Shown one piece after another: positions 19,922 through 30,370 of a stretch of DNA of 64,000 nt. The position numbers and the translations under genes were made by a program. The notes beneath the pieces were generated by a model. That model had not been told where the DNA came from and did no database searches. It saw only the letters and a list, made by a program, of their open reading frames with translations. Source of the DNA: Pieris napi (Eukaryota; Arthropoda; Insecta; Lepidoptera; Pieridae); NCBI RefSeq assembly GCF_905475465.1, contig NC_062259.1, positions 1,560,501-1,624,500 on the forward strand, read 5' to 3'. Position 1 is the stretch's first letter; each line of letters opens with the position of its first letter.

Positions 19922-20115
19922 CTTAGTGGCCGCACAACTTCCTCCACTCTCCTCTTTCTTCGGCAAGCTTCTGTGATTGGGTTATGGACCTGTAAGGACC
20001 TTTATTTGATCGGTCCAGCGAGTAGGGGATAGGCTTAATTCTAGACTTTATGGATCTCTGCGTCTCGAAAGAAGATGTTTTATCTGTAACCTTCTGATGC
20101 ATCCAGCTCCAACAC
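19922..20115 (-). pseudogene. LINE reverse transcriptase C-terminal remnant
   Basis: The minus strand reads AEERGEWRKLCGH, the W-R-x-L-C tail seen at the end of many insect LINE proteins. The remnant at 29850-30070 has the related DDRGEWRQLCGAT. Only the last 60 or so codons can be followed and the clade is uncertain. Confidence 0.5.
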
Positions 20116-20275
20116 CACATTTCCAGAGCATCTTAGAAAAGTTTGTAACATATACTGCAGATATAGCATTATGTATGATAACAGCAGAAAGGATGTAAAT
20201 GATCGTTACTGTACCAAGGACCATTTCTCATCATTCATGGCCATAGCGGGCCGTGATTTCAACGGCTATGTCCTG

Positions 20276-20371
20276 CCTAGGGCGATTGCTGGTGGTGCTG
20301 TGGGGTTTTAGTGGGTATGCACGGGAGCGAGTACCACATAACCCTTCACCATGAGGCAGCTGTGCCGCGGG
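20276..20371 (+). mobile_element. Isolated 3' UTR fragment related to the R1-clade element
   Basis: GGCGATTGCTGGTGGTGCTG, GGGTTTTAGTGGGTATGCAC and GAGTACCACATAACCC match 18600-18700 with moderate divergence. It is an older, severely 5'-truncated relative. No poly(A) is visible here. Confidence 0.75.
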
Positions 20372-20554
20372 AATATTCTGTCAATTTGATTTCTTTTAAT
20401 GGTGATGGGACAGCCCTGGGCGCAAAAAAATGTCTGCGTGGGTGGTCGTATCAATTTACAATATTGCAAAAATTTAGTTTTTTGTGTTCATCTTTGACCT
20501 AATTTTCTATTACCAAGTGAAACTTAGTTAAGAAAGCTATAACTTGCAATTATC

Positions 20555-21165
20555 GTGGCTACCCATCGATACATTGACCGCAGCAACTGTTGCTTGACTT
20601 CAGTTTAGAGATCATTTGTGCTCACCCATACATCTATATGAACATAGAGACTATAGTTCCACAAACAGAAATCGAAAATTTTACTTCGATAAAATCGCGG
20701 TTACCCATCCAAACATTGACACAAAAACTGTAGATTAACTTTGGAAATTTATGATCACCGATTCGTCCACATGAACATTACAACCACGGTTTAACTTACA
20801 ATATCTCCGTTGTTTTCCGCTAGAGAATATGCTGTTTGTATATTATCTAATAAATTGTTAAATTTCCACCCATCCAAACATTGAAGCAACAACTGACGCT
20901 TAGCTTTGTAAATCGCATACTGACTATGAATAGAATTCGAATTATAAATTCATGCTCCCCCATCCATTTCTAGGATCATTACAACCGTCGCTTAACTTAC
21001 AATATCACTGTTATTTCCAGAAAAGAAAACGCTGTAAGTTTTCTTTGTGTTTCCACCCATCCAAACATTCACCGCAACAATTGTCGCTTAACTTGAATCG
21101 AATACTGACTTGATTGCTTACATCTTCAGGATCACAGCAACGTCGCAGAACTAATCAAATCTTCG
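20555..21165 (+). repeat. Dispersed repeat family G, four to six degenerate units
   Basis: Units contain ACCCATCCAAACATTGA, GCAACAACTG and GCTTAACTT, with starts near 20560, 20700, 20868 and 21055 and weaker half-units (ATTACAACCGTCGCTTAACT) between them. It shares the motif run at 11680-11990. Confidence 0.65.
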
Positions 21166-21179
21166 TTATTTTCCCCTAA

Positions 21180-21385
21180 AGAAAACGGCTTAAGCGTGCG
21201 ACTCTCATCCCTGAGGTCGTAGGTTCGATCCCCGGCTGTGCACCAATGGACTTTTCATATTCGCATAAAACATTCGCTCGAACGGTGAAAGAGAATATTG
21301 TGAGGAAATCGGCGTGTGTCAGGCACAGGAGGCTTACTTGCCTATTAGATTGACAAATGAGTTATGTGGTCTCAAACTCAAATTC
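21180..21385 (+). mobile_element. SINE family S1, nearly full length
   Basis: AAGCGTGCGACTCTCATCCC, GAGGTCGTAGGTTCGATCCC, GTGCACCAATGGAC, GTGAGGAAATCGGCGTGTGT and TTAGATTGACAAATGA are present in order. The extreme 5' part is diverged. Confidence 0.85.
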
Positions 21386-21639
21386 GCTAACTATATAACA
21401 CAGAACAGTTGTTGTATTTGACTTTTGACAATTGACAATAGAAGAAGAAAATAGGTTCTACTTGAAGAACGTCAAATGTGATTTTGTCTACGTCTTGACT
21501 TCTTTAGCGATTAAGATCCTTACGAATTAATTTCTAGAATTTCTTGACTATATATATTTGTATTTTCACAACAATTAAAAATAAAAATGCTTTATTCCAA
21601 AATAATTTATTCAGTGTCAATCATAAAGAACGTTATTCA

Positions 21640-21860
21640 CAAGTCTAAATATTACATTACAAATCGAATCATCTCGGATCATTGGTCCGCCGCGATATCT
21701 GATCAATTACGCGGCTATTTTGACAGATGCCGCCATTTTGACAACTGACAGGTGTCAAAATGTAATGGCGGGTCGTTAGGAGAACACGAGTTGTTGTGTA
21801 CTTGATTATGAATCTAGTTTAGTGAGTGAATTGTATCAAACTGTATTGCTTAGTTATTGA
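21640..21860. promoter_or_regulatory. Candidate Pho/YY1-type sites between inv and en
   Basis: GCCGCCATTTTG at 21729-21740 is a full match to the Pho/YY1 consensus, and AATGGCGGG at 21764-21772 is a second site in the opposite direction. Clustered TTGACA/TGTCAA motifs surround them. Pho sites are part of Polycomb response elements of en in Drosophila. Whether this non-repetitive segment is such an element is inference. Confidence 0.3.
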
Positions 21861-22855
21861 CAACTAGGAAAAATATATATTTGTATGTTTGACACGATAA
21901 CTCAAAAACTACTGGACTGATGTGAAAAATTCTTTCGCCATTGGAATTCTACATTATCCTTAAGTCAGGTAGACAGGAGAAGCTGTTCGTTTTTGAGCCA
22001 GCATTTCGTAGATCGCAACCATAGCACAAGACAGAAGAAAAACTTTTTGAATCCCCCTCCTTTGTATTGCCAAGTACTGTGTAGAAGAAAAAAGGAAAAT
22101 GCAGGTCTAATTTCCTCGCTTAAATGTGCAAAGAAAAATCATGTTAAAACTTACGACTTGTTATGAACAAGCCTGCATATAGAAGAACCAGTCCTGCACA
22201 GTAGATATTCTTTTTGGACTTTTGCTTTCGCAAGTAGGTTGTTGCCTGATATTTTTGGGTAATTTAATGAAACGTTTAGCATCTTGCTATTTAAATTCTA
22301 TTCTGGGCTAAGAATCAGGTAACTTGTAGTTCTGGATGGAGGAGTATCTCCTGTATCTGCGAGAATTGAAGTCTGGTTTAGGTTCCTAAGATTGACCATA
22401 CGCGTGAAAGAGATGGAGATAAGGTCATAGGTGAAAATGAGTCAGGATGTGCGAAAGAGAAGGATTAACGATTTAAAAGATTAGATATGTAGATGTGTTA
22501 GGTGTGCTGTGTTGATCTAGATGCTTCTGCTATTTTTACCCTGGAATATATACCATGGCTAACATCTGGAAGGAAAACATCTTGAGGTCACCTTAAAACC
22601 ATAAACAAACAGAAACTTCTAATTTATTTAATACCAGTAGAAGAAGAGTTGACTCGATGCCACTCATTTTCTTCTTTCAAAATAAAAGTGAAAGACTTTG
22701 TAAAGGTCCATCATAGCTTCCAATATTCTAAATACCTTGGATTTTCTTAACTTCAACCTAAAAAATCCATTTCTCTTGCATTTCAGAGTGTTTATATAGA
22801 AAGGAATTAATTAACATCATAAAAAATCACGCACTCCGCTGAGAAATGAGAAACT
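21861..22855. other. No gene seen
   Basis: About 1 kb with no recognised protein. AACTCAAAAACTACTGGACT near 21900 resembles a fragment of family A. The rest shows no obvious repeat. Confidence 0.4.
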
Positions 22856-22859
22856 TTCA

Positions 22860-23035
22860 GCGCTCAATTGCTGGCTTTCAGCAGCTGCAGGTACTCTTCT
22901 TAATCCAGTAGTACCTAGGCTGCCTTTCTGGTCTCCAACCACGAGGCCGTATCAGGCTCTACGCTTCCTTCACCACCCGATCTTGGCACATGCCCTCAAG
23001 GTGCCCCAGCCAACGTAGTCGATGGACCGTATCTG
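22860..23035 (-). pseudogene. LINE C-terminal remnant (W-L-G-H-L motif)
   Basis: The minus strand reads WLGHLEGMCQDRVVKEA, a stop, then RGWRPERQPRYYWIKK. This is the well-known end of many LINE proteins (W-x-G-H-hydrophobic, then G-x-R-x-x-G-R-P-x-x-R-W). A stop codon interrupts it, so it is dead. Confidence 0.65.
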
Positions 23036-23092
23036 TTATTTGTCTATTTATTTCTTACTCTCTTTTCCCGTCCTCTCTACTCGTAAATATAT

Positions 23093-23310
23093 GAAATCAA
23101 ATCAAAATCATTTATTGATTTATTTAACACAATAGTTACACTTATGAATGTCAAAAAGAATGAATATTAAATGCATCTAGTTTTACATTTACTGCCAGTT
23201 CTCAAATGAAGGGCGTAGAACGGACGAGAAGAACTGGCAATAAACTCTCCCCTACTCTTTTTAATCGCCATGTTTTTTTTACACAATATTTGTAAGGAGC
23301 TGCATCCATT
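23093..23310 (-). mobile_element. 3' end of a LINE, same family as at 47614-48240
   Basis: On the minus strand it reads TGGCGATTAAAAAGAGTAGG, TTGCCAGTTCTTCTCGTCCG, TCTACGCCC, GAACTGGCAGTAAATGTAAA, and ends in an AT-rich tail with a GATTTTGATTTGATTT repeat. The same blocks follow the coding remnant at 47614. It resembles the tails of CR1-like insect LINEs with short simple-repeat ends. Confidence 0.75.
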
Positions 23311-23925
23311 ACACCATGTTCCACATGACATCTTAAGTAATTAATAATAAAAAACAAAGATTTGTTCTCTATTAGCAGGAGGCATGGTGAAATAGGACAT
23401 TCTCTTGGGAACAACACGCAAATACATAGTCGAAGTAGCTAACATATATATGTTGGTCTGAGGCGCCTCTTCGTTCCCCATCCTTGTTACTGTAAAATAA
23501 AAAAAATACTGCAAGGACTGATTTATTAATAAAATTAATTCTGTTAAAATCTATATAAAAAAATATCTGCATTTATACGATTGTATACACAATGAAGTTT
23601 TGAACCGTTAATTTTGAAGTCTTGCAACTTCGCGTGTTATATCTACTCTTTAATCTATGGTGTGTGCGAGCGGGACGGCCGTAGACCACCCAAGTTGTGG
23701 TATTCGAATGATTTGATTAAGTATTGTTAGTTGTTTTTTTAAGGGAGTTTCATTCATTGATAAAAAAATAGGAAATATATTTGATTGACAAATTAAAATT
23801 TATTTTGAGCACTCTCTCCTAGAGACAAATGAGTCATTTGCGCAAGGGGGAGACTATATTATTTAAAAAGAAATTCTTGTATGAAGAAGAAAGATTTTGT
23901 TTGCCTCCAGACTCCTAAACATTCT
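23311..23925. other. No gene seen
   Basis: AT-rich DNA with two minus-strand open frames of 66-71 codons that show no motif. The first overlaps the LINE tail. A GTGTGCGAGCGGGACGGCCG stretch near 23660 is a GC-rich island without assigned role. Confidence 0.4.
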
Positions 23926-23929
23926 ATCA

Positions 23930-24110
23930 CCATCACCCTAAATCCCTGATGAACATAGGCTAAAAATTACGATATTATTAAGGCGTGAAGACCAATAATC
24001 CTTATGCTGCGAAAACTATTGACAATAGAGCAAAGTGATGTACTACAGTTTTATAGAAGACATCAATATCTACAAAAAAGTATACGATACTATATGTCTA
24101 ACTATCACTG
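23930..24110 (-). repeat. Single dispersed relative of the 251-bp satellite (family H)
   Basis: AATCCCTGATGAACATAGGC, TGAAGACCAATAA, AACTATTGACAATAGAGCA and AGAAGACATCAATATCTACA are the reverse complement of blocks in the 61.3 kb array. Confidence 0.75.
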
Positions 24111-24187
24111 TTTTATGAGAAATATTAATTTAGTTGTTTCATGTAATCCAATAGTTAAAGAAGAGGCTTATGGTAGGCTCTCTTAAT

Positions 24188-24365
24188 CAAACCTTAGAGG
24201 TCTGGGCCCTATGTATCTGTTTCATCAGCCTTCTAAGGGTCTAAGGTTTCCTCACGATGTCTTCCTTTGTATTAAATGCGCTCACACAAAGTCCATTGGT
24301 GCACAGCATTGGTTCCTACGACCTCAGGAATGACAGTCATGAAGCCAGGCCAAAACTAGTCAAGA
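24188..24365 (-). mobile_element. SINE family S1, reverse copy
   Basis: Contains GGTCTAAGGTTTCCTCACGA, TGTCTTCCTT, AGTCCATTGGTGCACAGC, a degraded box B and GAAGCCAGGCCAA. The first third is diverged and lacks the CCTGTGCCTGACACACG block. Confidence 0.75.
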
Positions 24366-24765
24366 GCAATAAACTTATATATATATATTATATTTCATCA
24401 GTACATACCTGTTTAACAGACCTCTATACCCCAAGTCTATCTTCTTGAATCTGATAAATTATGGATGTTGCGACCTTTGAAATTCCCTTTTTATTGAGAC
24501 TAAATTAATTAGCGAATTTTATCGAAACAATTCAATTTAGTGTGAAATTAATATATAAAAATACCCATGCCCCAAAATGGGCAAGCTTGGAGCATGTAGG
24601 AAAAAAGCTAGTTAAGGATTTAATAAATAAGCTATAAATACTTTCTTGCTGACGATGACTCTGCCGATTGAAGAGAGAGAGAGAGATAGTCTACAGTTAA
24701 AAACATTTATTAATTAAAATCTAACAAGATTCTTATTAGACGAATAACACCAAGCGACGTCCGTA
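24366..24765. other. No gene seen
   Basis: AT-rich DNA with a short AGAGAGAGAGAGA run near 24675. No other feature. Confidence 0.4.
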
Positions 24766-24769
24766 TAAA

Positions 24770-25225
24770 GTCGATTTAAAAACTACTGGATGGATTTTTA
24801 TATTGTTTACACCAAAAGATAGTGTGTTGTATAAGAAAGGTTTAAATATAAAATTAATTATGATTTTAAGTAAATTAACTCAAATAAAACCATTATTAAA
24901 CAACTTTCCAAAACAATAAATAAAAAAAATTGAGACGGTCACAAATATGATCCTAAACTCAAAAATTACTTAACGGATTTTCATACAGTTTTCATTAATA
25001 TATAGTGTAATTCCTAAGGGTTTTAATATATAATTAATTATGGTTTTATGTAAATTGACTGAAATATAACGATTATTGAAAAGCAAAATTGTCTAAGATC
25101 CTTGTATAAAATGATCTCTGTTTGAACGCGTAACTCAAAAACTATTGAACGGATTTTTATACAGTTTCCACCAATGGATAGTGGAATTCCTTAGGAAGGT
25201 TTTGATGTATAATTTATTAAGATTT
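24770..25225 (+). repeat. Family A, three tandem units
   Basis: Units begin with AAAACTACTGGATGGATTTT (near 24778), AAATTACTTAACGGATTTTC (24962) and AAACTATTGAACGGATTTTT (25137). Each carries AAGG followed by GTTTTAATATATAATTAATT-type sequence. Spacing is about 175-185 bases. Confidence 0.8.
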
Positions 25226-25442
25226 TTATATGTCAATCTCTGTATATTAATTAAAATCTAGATGACCATTCGAAACCACAAGAGTCTCTTTCAAAACCCT
25301 CCTAGAAAGTACTATAATAATAATAAAGCCCGTTTAATTTCCAAATTATGACAAAAAAATTATATATAGGTACATAATAATATATGATACATAACATATA
25401 TAATCTTCTTATCCTACATATATCCTTCCTTCAGTAGCTTCG

Positions 25443-25562
25443 ATCGGAACCCCTTCACGGAAAGGCCTCTTCCAGCCTTTTCCAACTGCCTCTGTCCATG
25501 GCTCTCTTTCTCCATTCGCTTCCTGCTACCGCTTCTATTTCTTCTATCCACCTTTTGACTAG
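25443..25562 (-). pseudogene. RTE-type LINE C-terminal remnant
   Basis: The minus strand encodes RWIEEIEAVAGSEWRKRAMD followed by RGSWKRLEEAFP. This matches the C-terminal signature of RTE-like reverse transcriptases (I-x-x-V-A-G-x-x-W, then D-R-x-x-W-x-x-L-x-E-A). Only about 35 codons remain. Confidence 0.75.
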
Positions 25563-25581
25563 AAAGTACTACAAACAAATA

Positions 25582-25852
25582 AATCAGTGGCGCTACAACC
25601 TCTTTAGGTCGTGGCCTCAGATTTCTGAATCTGTTCCATGATCGTTTTTAAATCTAACAGGCAAGTAATCTGACACACGCCGTCGACTTTTTGGGTCTAA
25701 GACATGTCGGTTTCATCACGATGTTTTCCTTCACCGTTCGAGCGAATCTTAAATGCGCACATAGAAAGTCCATTGGTGCACAGCCGGGGATCGAACCTAC
25801 GTCCTCAGGTATGAGAGTCGCACGTAAGCCACTAGGCCAACACTGCTCTTAG
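25582..25852 (-). mobile_element. SINE family S1, full-length reverse copy
   Basis: Runs from AATCAGTGGCGCTACAACCT (3' end) through GACACACGCCGTCGACTTTT, TTCACCGTTCGAGCGAATCT, GTCCATTGGTGCACAGCCGG, GGATCGAACC and ACTAGGCCAACACTGCTC (5' end). It is the best single copy for defining both ends of the family. Confidence 0.9.
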
Positions 25853-26149
25853 TTTATAGAACCCAATATTTATCATGAATTTAGGGATCTTTTGAAATTT
25901 CGAAAAATGTATTTAATTTTGACACAAAGTCACACACATAAGTCCAACAGCTCACGTAGAACATCCAAACGAAGGGTGGCTTAGGGGGTTAGTGGGGTCT
26001 GACGTGGAAATTTCAATTGCCAACTTAACCAATTAAAAGTCTCTCAAATGTGGCCAACACTGCTCAATAAAATACTATAAGACACCAAAATTCCAAACGT
26101 TTTGGCCTAATGACTTCGTCGCAAGAACATCGTAATACCTTAATACTAA

Positions 26150-26340
26150 AAGGCCGGCAACGCACTCGCGAGCCATCTGGCATTGAGAGTGTCCATGGGC
26201 GGCGGTATCACTTAACATCAGGTGAGCCTCCTGCCCGTTTGCCCCCCGTTCTATAAAGAAAAAAAAAATACGTACGAAGGAAGACGTGAGGAAACCTTAG
26301 ACCCTTAGGCTGATCACCTACTTGCTTTTTAAGAATCAAG
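26150..26340 (+). repeat. Family E copy followed by a SINE S1 fragment
   Basis: 26150-26265 has AAGGCCGGCAACGCACTCGC, ATTGAGAGTGTCCATGGGCG and CATCAGGTGAGCCTCCTGCC, ending in CTATAAAGAAAAAAAAA, which looks like a retroposed A-rich tail. 26279-26330 then has GAGGAAACCTTAGACCCTTA and GGCTGATCACCTACTTGC from S1. Confidence 0.7.
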
Positions 26341-26469
26341 ATTGTAGTTATATTTATACAATATTATCTGGACTGGTCATAGTTATCGCTAAGTGTCATC
26401 TCTCGTATGTGAATTAACAGCCTGGATATTTTTCAATTATTTTAGAACTATAAGGACTGATTTTTGTAG

Positions 26470-26960
26470 GAATTATCAAGCTCCTATTTCTCTAGAACTC
26501 ATATAAGGCAGCGTTCGTAAGAAACGTTTTCGTTCGACTGTTTTTTCTACCACGGTTCTTTTTATTGTCGGGTTAATATACATATCTTATATATATATTA
26601 CTCACAAATAATGTGTCTATCTATTGGTAAAAGAATTTTCGAAATCACTTCAGTAGATTACCCTTCTCAACCTCACAAAGTTTATATTAGTATAAACAAA
26701 ATGATAACCACAAAACTATCACATAAAATGCGGTTTTTATTCATGCGTTTAGTCAGCGGTTTGATTTATCTTTGGACTTCCATAAACACTTGTCAACATC
26801 AAATCCTACTTCCGTTAAAAAGTCTCTTTCTCTGGCTTTACTCTGGCATTTGACAGGTTAATATATCTCTTATTACTCACAAATAACATGGCTTTCTATT
26901 GGTGAAAAATTATCGAAATCGCTTCAGTAGATCACCCTCTACCCCCTCACAAACTTCAAC
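26470..26960 (+). repeat. Dispersed repeat family C, longest copy
   Basis: Two successive units: ATTATCAAGCTCCTATTTCT to TTACTCACAAATAATGTGTC, then ATTACCCTTCTCAACCTCAC, and a second TTACTCACAAATAACATGGC. The segment 26620-26853 is nearly identical to the inverted copy at 947-1177, so those two are recent relatives. Confidence 0.75.
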
Positions 26961-27339
26961 CCTTTAAACTTTTAATATTGAGGGTCCGATAACCGAATCC
27001 AATAGCCAATATACTAAGAACTTATAAAAAGCCTTGATTAGGTTAAGAAACGTTAAAAATAGTTTTTTAAGAACAAATAATAAACAATAAATTGATTAAC
27101 TATGATTAAAATCGGTCAAGTAGTTTTTGAGTTACATATATAGATAGTTTGTAGGTGGCATTTTAAACAAGCCGAGAGCTTGCGTCTGCGCAGGACCACA
27201 CACGACGATCGCTACAAGAATATAGAGGATACGACCAGTCAAATAATCGCTTAGATTTTTTTAATTAAATTCATTGAGCGCTGTACACTATTATTATAAA
27301 GAGCAAAGGTTTATTAATTATTTGTATTGAATAGGCTCC

Positions 27340-27530
27340 AAAACTATTTGAATCATTCTTTCACCATTAGAACCATCACTGATGAAGATAGGCTATAAAT
27401 TACGATAGTGGTAATGTCTGAAGACCAATAAAGATTCCTACATGCTGCGGAAACTGTTGACAGTAGATCAGTGCACTACAGTTTTACAGAATACATCAAG
27501 AACTACAAAAAAGTCTAACAGAAAAATCAT
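27340..27530 (-). repeat. Family H single copy (satellite relative)
   Basis: AATCATTCTTTCACCATTAG, CACTGATGAAGATAGGCTAT, CTACATGCTGCGGAAACTGT and ACAGTAGATCAGTGCACTAC match the reverse of the 61.3 kb satellite unit. Confidence 0.75.
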
Positions 27531-27559
27531 ATCATTTGCGCAAGATGCGATTTTAACAG

Positions 27560-27870
27560 TAGTCGTTATATATCAGTTAATTTACATAAAACCATAATGA
27601 ATTATATATCAAAACCATCCTTCACTATTTATTAATGTATACTGTATAAAAATCCGTTTGGTGGATTTAAACTTATAGAACGATTTTTGCGACCTTCTAA
27701 AAAATATTTTGTATTGGAAAGTGACCTGTTTAATAACGATTATATTTCAGTCAATTTACATAAACCCGTAATTGATAATATACTTAAAACTTCCTCAATA
27801 GTCTTGCTATCAATTGGCGTAAACTATATAAAAATCCGTCCGTTAGTTTTTGAGTTACGTAAACAAATAG
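27560..27870 (-). repeat. Family A, two reverse units
   Basis: TCAGTTAATTTACATAAAAC, ATAATGAATTATATATCAAA, AAAATCCGTTTGG and a second TCAGTCAATTTACATAAACC with ATAAAAATCCGTCCGTTAGT. The open frame at 27687-27950 runs through repeat sequence. Confidence 0.75.
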
Positions 27871-28419
27871 ACGCGGTCAGGGGACATCGAAATAAAATCC
27901 AAGTTGACATATCCATATTAATCCCGGGAGCAATAAACTGGCAATATTAATAACATTAATGGTCGTGGTGAACTCGCGGCGAATGCTGTATCGTTTGTGA
28001 TACAACTTTGCTATAGATAACTTTGTATAACGAAAAGTTGTGACAAATTCCTTAACTATTTTATTTCCGAACTACAACATTTGCTTTGACAGTTATTAGC
28101 ATTCGTATTTATATACGAAACGTTTCTCTAACTAATCGTATTTTTATTAACGCGTTCTATAGCTTTTAAAGATATATAGTGAAATATATAAAGATTTTAC
28201 GGCAATTGATAGTAATTTTTAGATTAATTCCTCTATGTAAGGAAAACTTGAAAGAGCTTTTGTATGAAGGAAAACTTTCTATATAATGTACCTATATAGT
28301 GTATATAAAATTGTTTAGCGTATAAATTATAAGGTAATGTATGATTTAACATATTGACTTGAAAATAAATCAGTTCTCTAGAACGAATTAAAATAAAACT
28401 AGAAAAACACTGTGTTATA
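27871..28419. other. No gene seen
   Basis: AT-rich DNA without a recognised element or open frame of note. Confidence 0.4.
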
Positions 28420-28484
28420 AAATTCGAACATGATAGAATTCTATTTTTAAATTTAAAAACGAAGTTCGAGTGTTATAATATTAT

Positions 28485-29020
28485 GGGTATGTTCCGATAT
28501 ACACTGCGAGTACTGTATAGTGCTCCCACTGTTCAAAAATTTGTTCCGCTATGGACTGCAGTATACAGCCGCAGCGTCCTAGGGAAATATATGACGTCAC
28601 AAATCCCCGCTATACTTCTACTGCGAGCACTGGCGTTTTCGAGGTAAGGTACTCGCAGTGCTTTGATCACGTGATCAATCAAAACCACTTGAATGCCTAA
28701 CGGCTGATATAACTTACAGTTTAATAACAAACATTTAAAATTCTAACTTACTTTCTTTGTAGTATTAATTCAATTGACAGTTAATATTAATATAGATTTT
28801 TTTAATGCGATAATACTCCAATAATAGTTTTTCTTGTTGAATTGAAAAACTTTGATGCACTCATTTGAAAACTGTGTCGAAAAACGAAGCTGACTAGTAT
28901 ACTGGACTGCGTTCCGTTTTAAATTGTAACCAGTATAGCTGGCTATAGAGAAACGGTTTCACAGTATACTAAATTGACGGTACTCTGTACAGTAGTCGCA
29001 GTGTATATCGGAACATACCC
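28485..29020. mobile_element. MITE with about 33-bp terminal inverted repeats (M3)
   Basis: The left end GGGTATGTTCCGATATACAC then TGCGAGTACTGTA and the reverse complement of the right end agree at 32 of 33 positions. The 536-bp element is flanked by TAT on both sides, which could be a 3-bp duplication of PIF/Harbinger type; the GGG start also fits. No transposase is encoded. The superfamily call is tentative. Confidence 0.88.
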
Positions 29021-29239
29021 TATATACACATAGAAAATAATTCTATTTTTAAATTCAAAATTTGAATTTCGGGTTTTATTAGAACGTGCAAAGAAAAGAA
29101 CTCTATTTTTAAATTCAAAATTCGAACTCCCGTTTTCATTCGAACATGCATAGAATAGAACTAAATTTTAAATTCGAAATCCGGAATCATGACGTATAGA
29201 ATAGAATTCCATTTTTGAAATTTGAATTTAGATAGAAGA

Positions 29240-29335
29240 AAGAACGTCCATTGGTGCACAGATGGAATCGAACCGACCTCAGATATGAGAGTCGCACGCT
29301 GAAGCCTCTAGGCCAACACAGAACACTGCTCTCAA
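29240..29335 (-). mobile_element. SINE family S1, 5' part, reverse copy
   Basis: GTCCATTGGTGCACAGATGG, AATCGAACCGACCTCAGATA, GAGAGTCGCACGCTGAAGCC, CTAGGCCAACAC and CTGCTCT. Only the tRNA-related 5' part is present. Confidence 0.8.
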
Positions 29336-29385
29336 TAGTCTACAATATAATTCCATATTCAAATTCAAAATTCGAATTGCGGCTT

Positions 29386-29586
29386 AGTATATAAGCTTGA
29401 CTTATCCACACAATTGGTCAGTCTCAATTTAACAACGATTGAGACTCCAAGGTCGAAGACAGTGCTGCTTAAATGGTAGACAGCACGTCCTTGCCCGAGT
29501 GGTGGCTTCGACAGGTCTGGTAAGCAATCACGATTAAGCCACGGGTCGCCGTGCACTATAGGTCACTCATACGACTACTACTCATT
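29386..29586. other. No gene seen
   Basis: A 63-codon minus-strand frame shows no clear domain. The segment GCCCGAGTGGTGGCTTCGAC may be a repeat remnant. Confidence 0.35.
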
Positions 29587-29842
29587 ACTCATTGGTCTAG
29601 TGGTTAGTACCCCTGACTGCGAAACCATGGGTCCCGGGTTCGATCCCCGGCCGAGACGAACATCGATGTGATGAGCATTTGGTGTTGTGCTTAGGTCTTG
29701 GGTGTTTAAATATGTATTTATATGTCTATCTATCTATAATATGTATGTATATCCGTTGCCTAGTACCCATAACACAAGCTTCACCAGCTTAGCATGGGAC
29801 TCGGTCAATTGGTGTGAATTGTCTTTAAAAAAAAAAAAACTG
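29587..29842 (+). mobile_element. tRNA-derived SINE, family S3
   Basis: The head reads TTGGTCTAGTGGTTAGTACC and GGGTTCGATCCCCGG, good A- and B-box-like blocks with a T arm. The body includes GTGATGAGCATTTGGTGTTG and TAGTACCCATAACACAAGCT, and it ends in a run of 12 A. It is a pol III-type retroposon and not a tRNA gene, because the acceptor arms do not pair. Confidence 0.8.
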
Positions 29843-29849
29843 GGTTGGG

Positions 29850-30070
29850 CCTGGGGCTGCAGCGAAGTGCAAGGAAAGTACACCCTGAACCTTCGGAGAC
29901 CTGCAGCGAGAAGCCAGCTACCACAACTGAACAGTGTGGTATCTCGGGATCTTGATTAGGTGTCAGAATGGAGGACCAGACCTTCAGGCCAATCCTACTC
30001 CCTGTACCGATCAAGACCAAGGCTTGACGATGACAGAGGAGAGTGGAGACAGTTGTGTGGCGCCACTTCG
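29850..30070 (+). pseudogene. LINE reverse transcriptase C-terminal remnant
   Basis: In one frame the end reads YSLYRSRPRLDDDRGEWRQL followed by CGAT, comparable to the minus-strand remnant at 19922-20115. It begins directly after the A run of the S3 SINE. The clade is not resolved. Confidence 0.5.
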
Positions 30071-30261
30071 GAAAGAGTGCGACTGAAGAAGAGTATTTTT
30101 AAAGAAACTATTGTCGCTATAGTAAAAGAGTTAGGGACCTCCTTGGTTTGTTTATAAACGATTGTACACAACGCATTGTAAAGTGATTACTATAGTTAGC
30201 ACTCGGCTACAGTCTATAGCACTTATAGTAACCCACGAAGGGAAACTTCGTAAGGGGAAAA

Positions 30262-30370
30262 ATCGTAATACCGTAATACGAAGAAAGACATCGTGAGGAA
30301 ACCTTAGACCCTTAGAAGGCTGATCACCTACTTGCCTCATGAAACAGATACATAGGCCCTAGACCTAACC
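30262..30370 (+). mobile_element. SINE family S1 fragment
   Basis: CGTAATACCGTAATACGAAG, GACATCGTGAGGAAACCTTA, GACCCTTAGAAGGCTGATCA and CATGAAACAGATACATAGGC. It belongs to the S1 subfamily with GACCCTTAGAAGGCTG in place of the GACGGCGTGTGTCAGG block, shared with copies near 7940, 24188, 56290 and 63215. Confidence 0.75.

Larger units (their letters stand above)
28420..29385. repeat. Tandem repeat of about 65 bp, broken by a MITE and a SINE
   Basis: Units read AGAATAGAATTCTATTTTTA, AATTCAAAATTCGAA, then a CTCCCGTTTTCATTCGAACA-like end. Pieces lie at 28420-28484, 29030-29235 and 29345-29385. The gaps are filled by the MITE at 28485-29020 and the SINE at 29240-29335. The array was therefore there first. 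Confidence 0.7.

Noticed and set aside
26611..26853. Conserved 80-codon open frame shared with 947-1177
   Set aside because: The identity covers non-coding parts of repeat C too, other copies are broken, and no domain is seen.
29590..29660. Possible tRNA gene
   Set aside because: A- and B-box-like blocks are present, but acceptor arms do not pair, and the sequence continues into a SINE body with poly(A).
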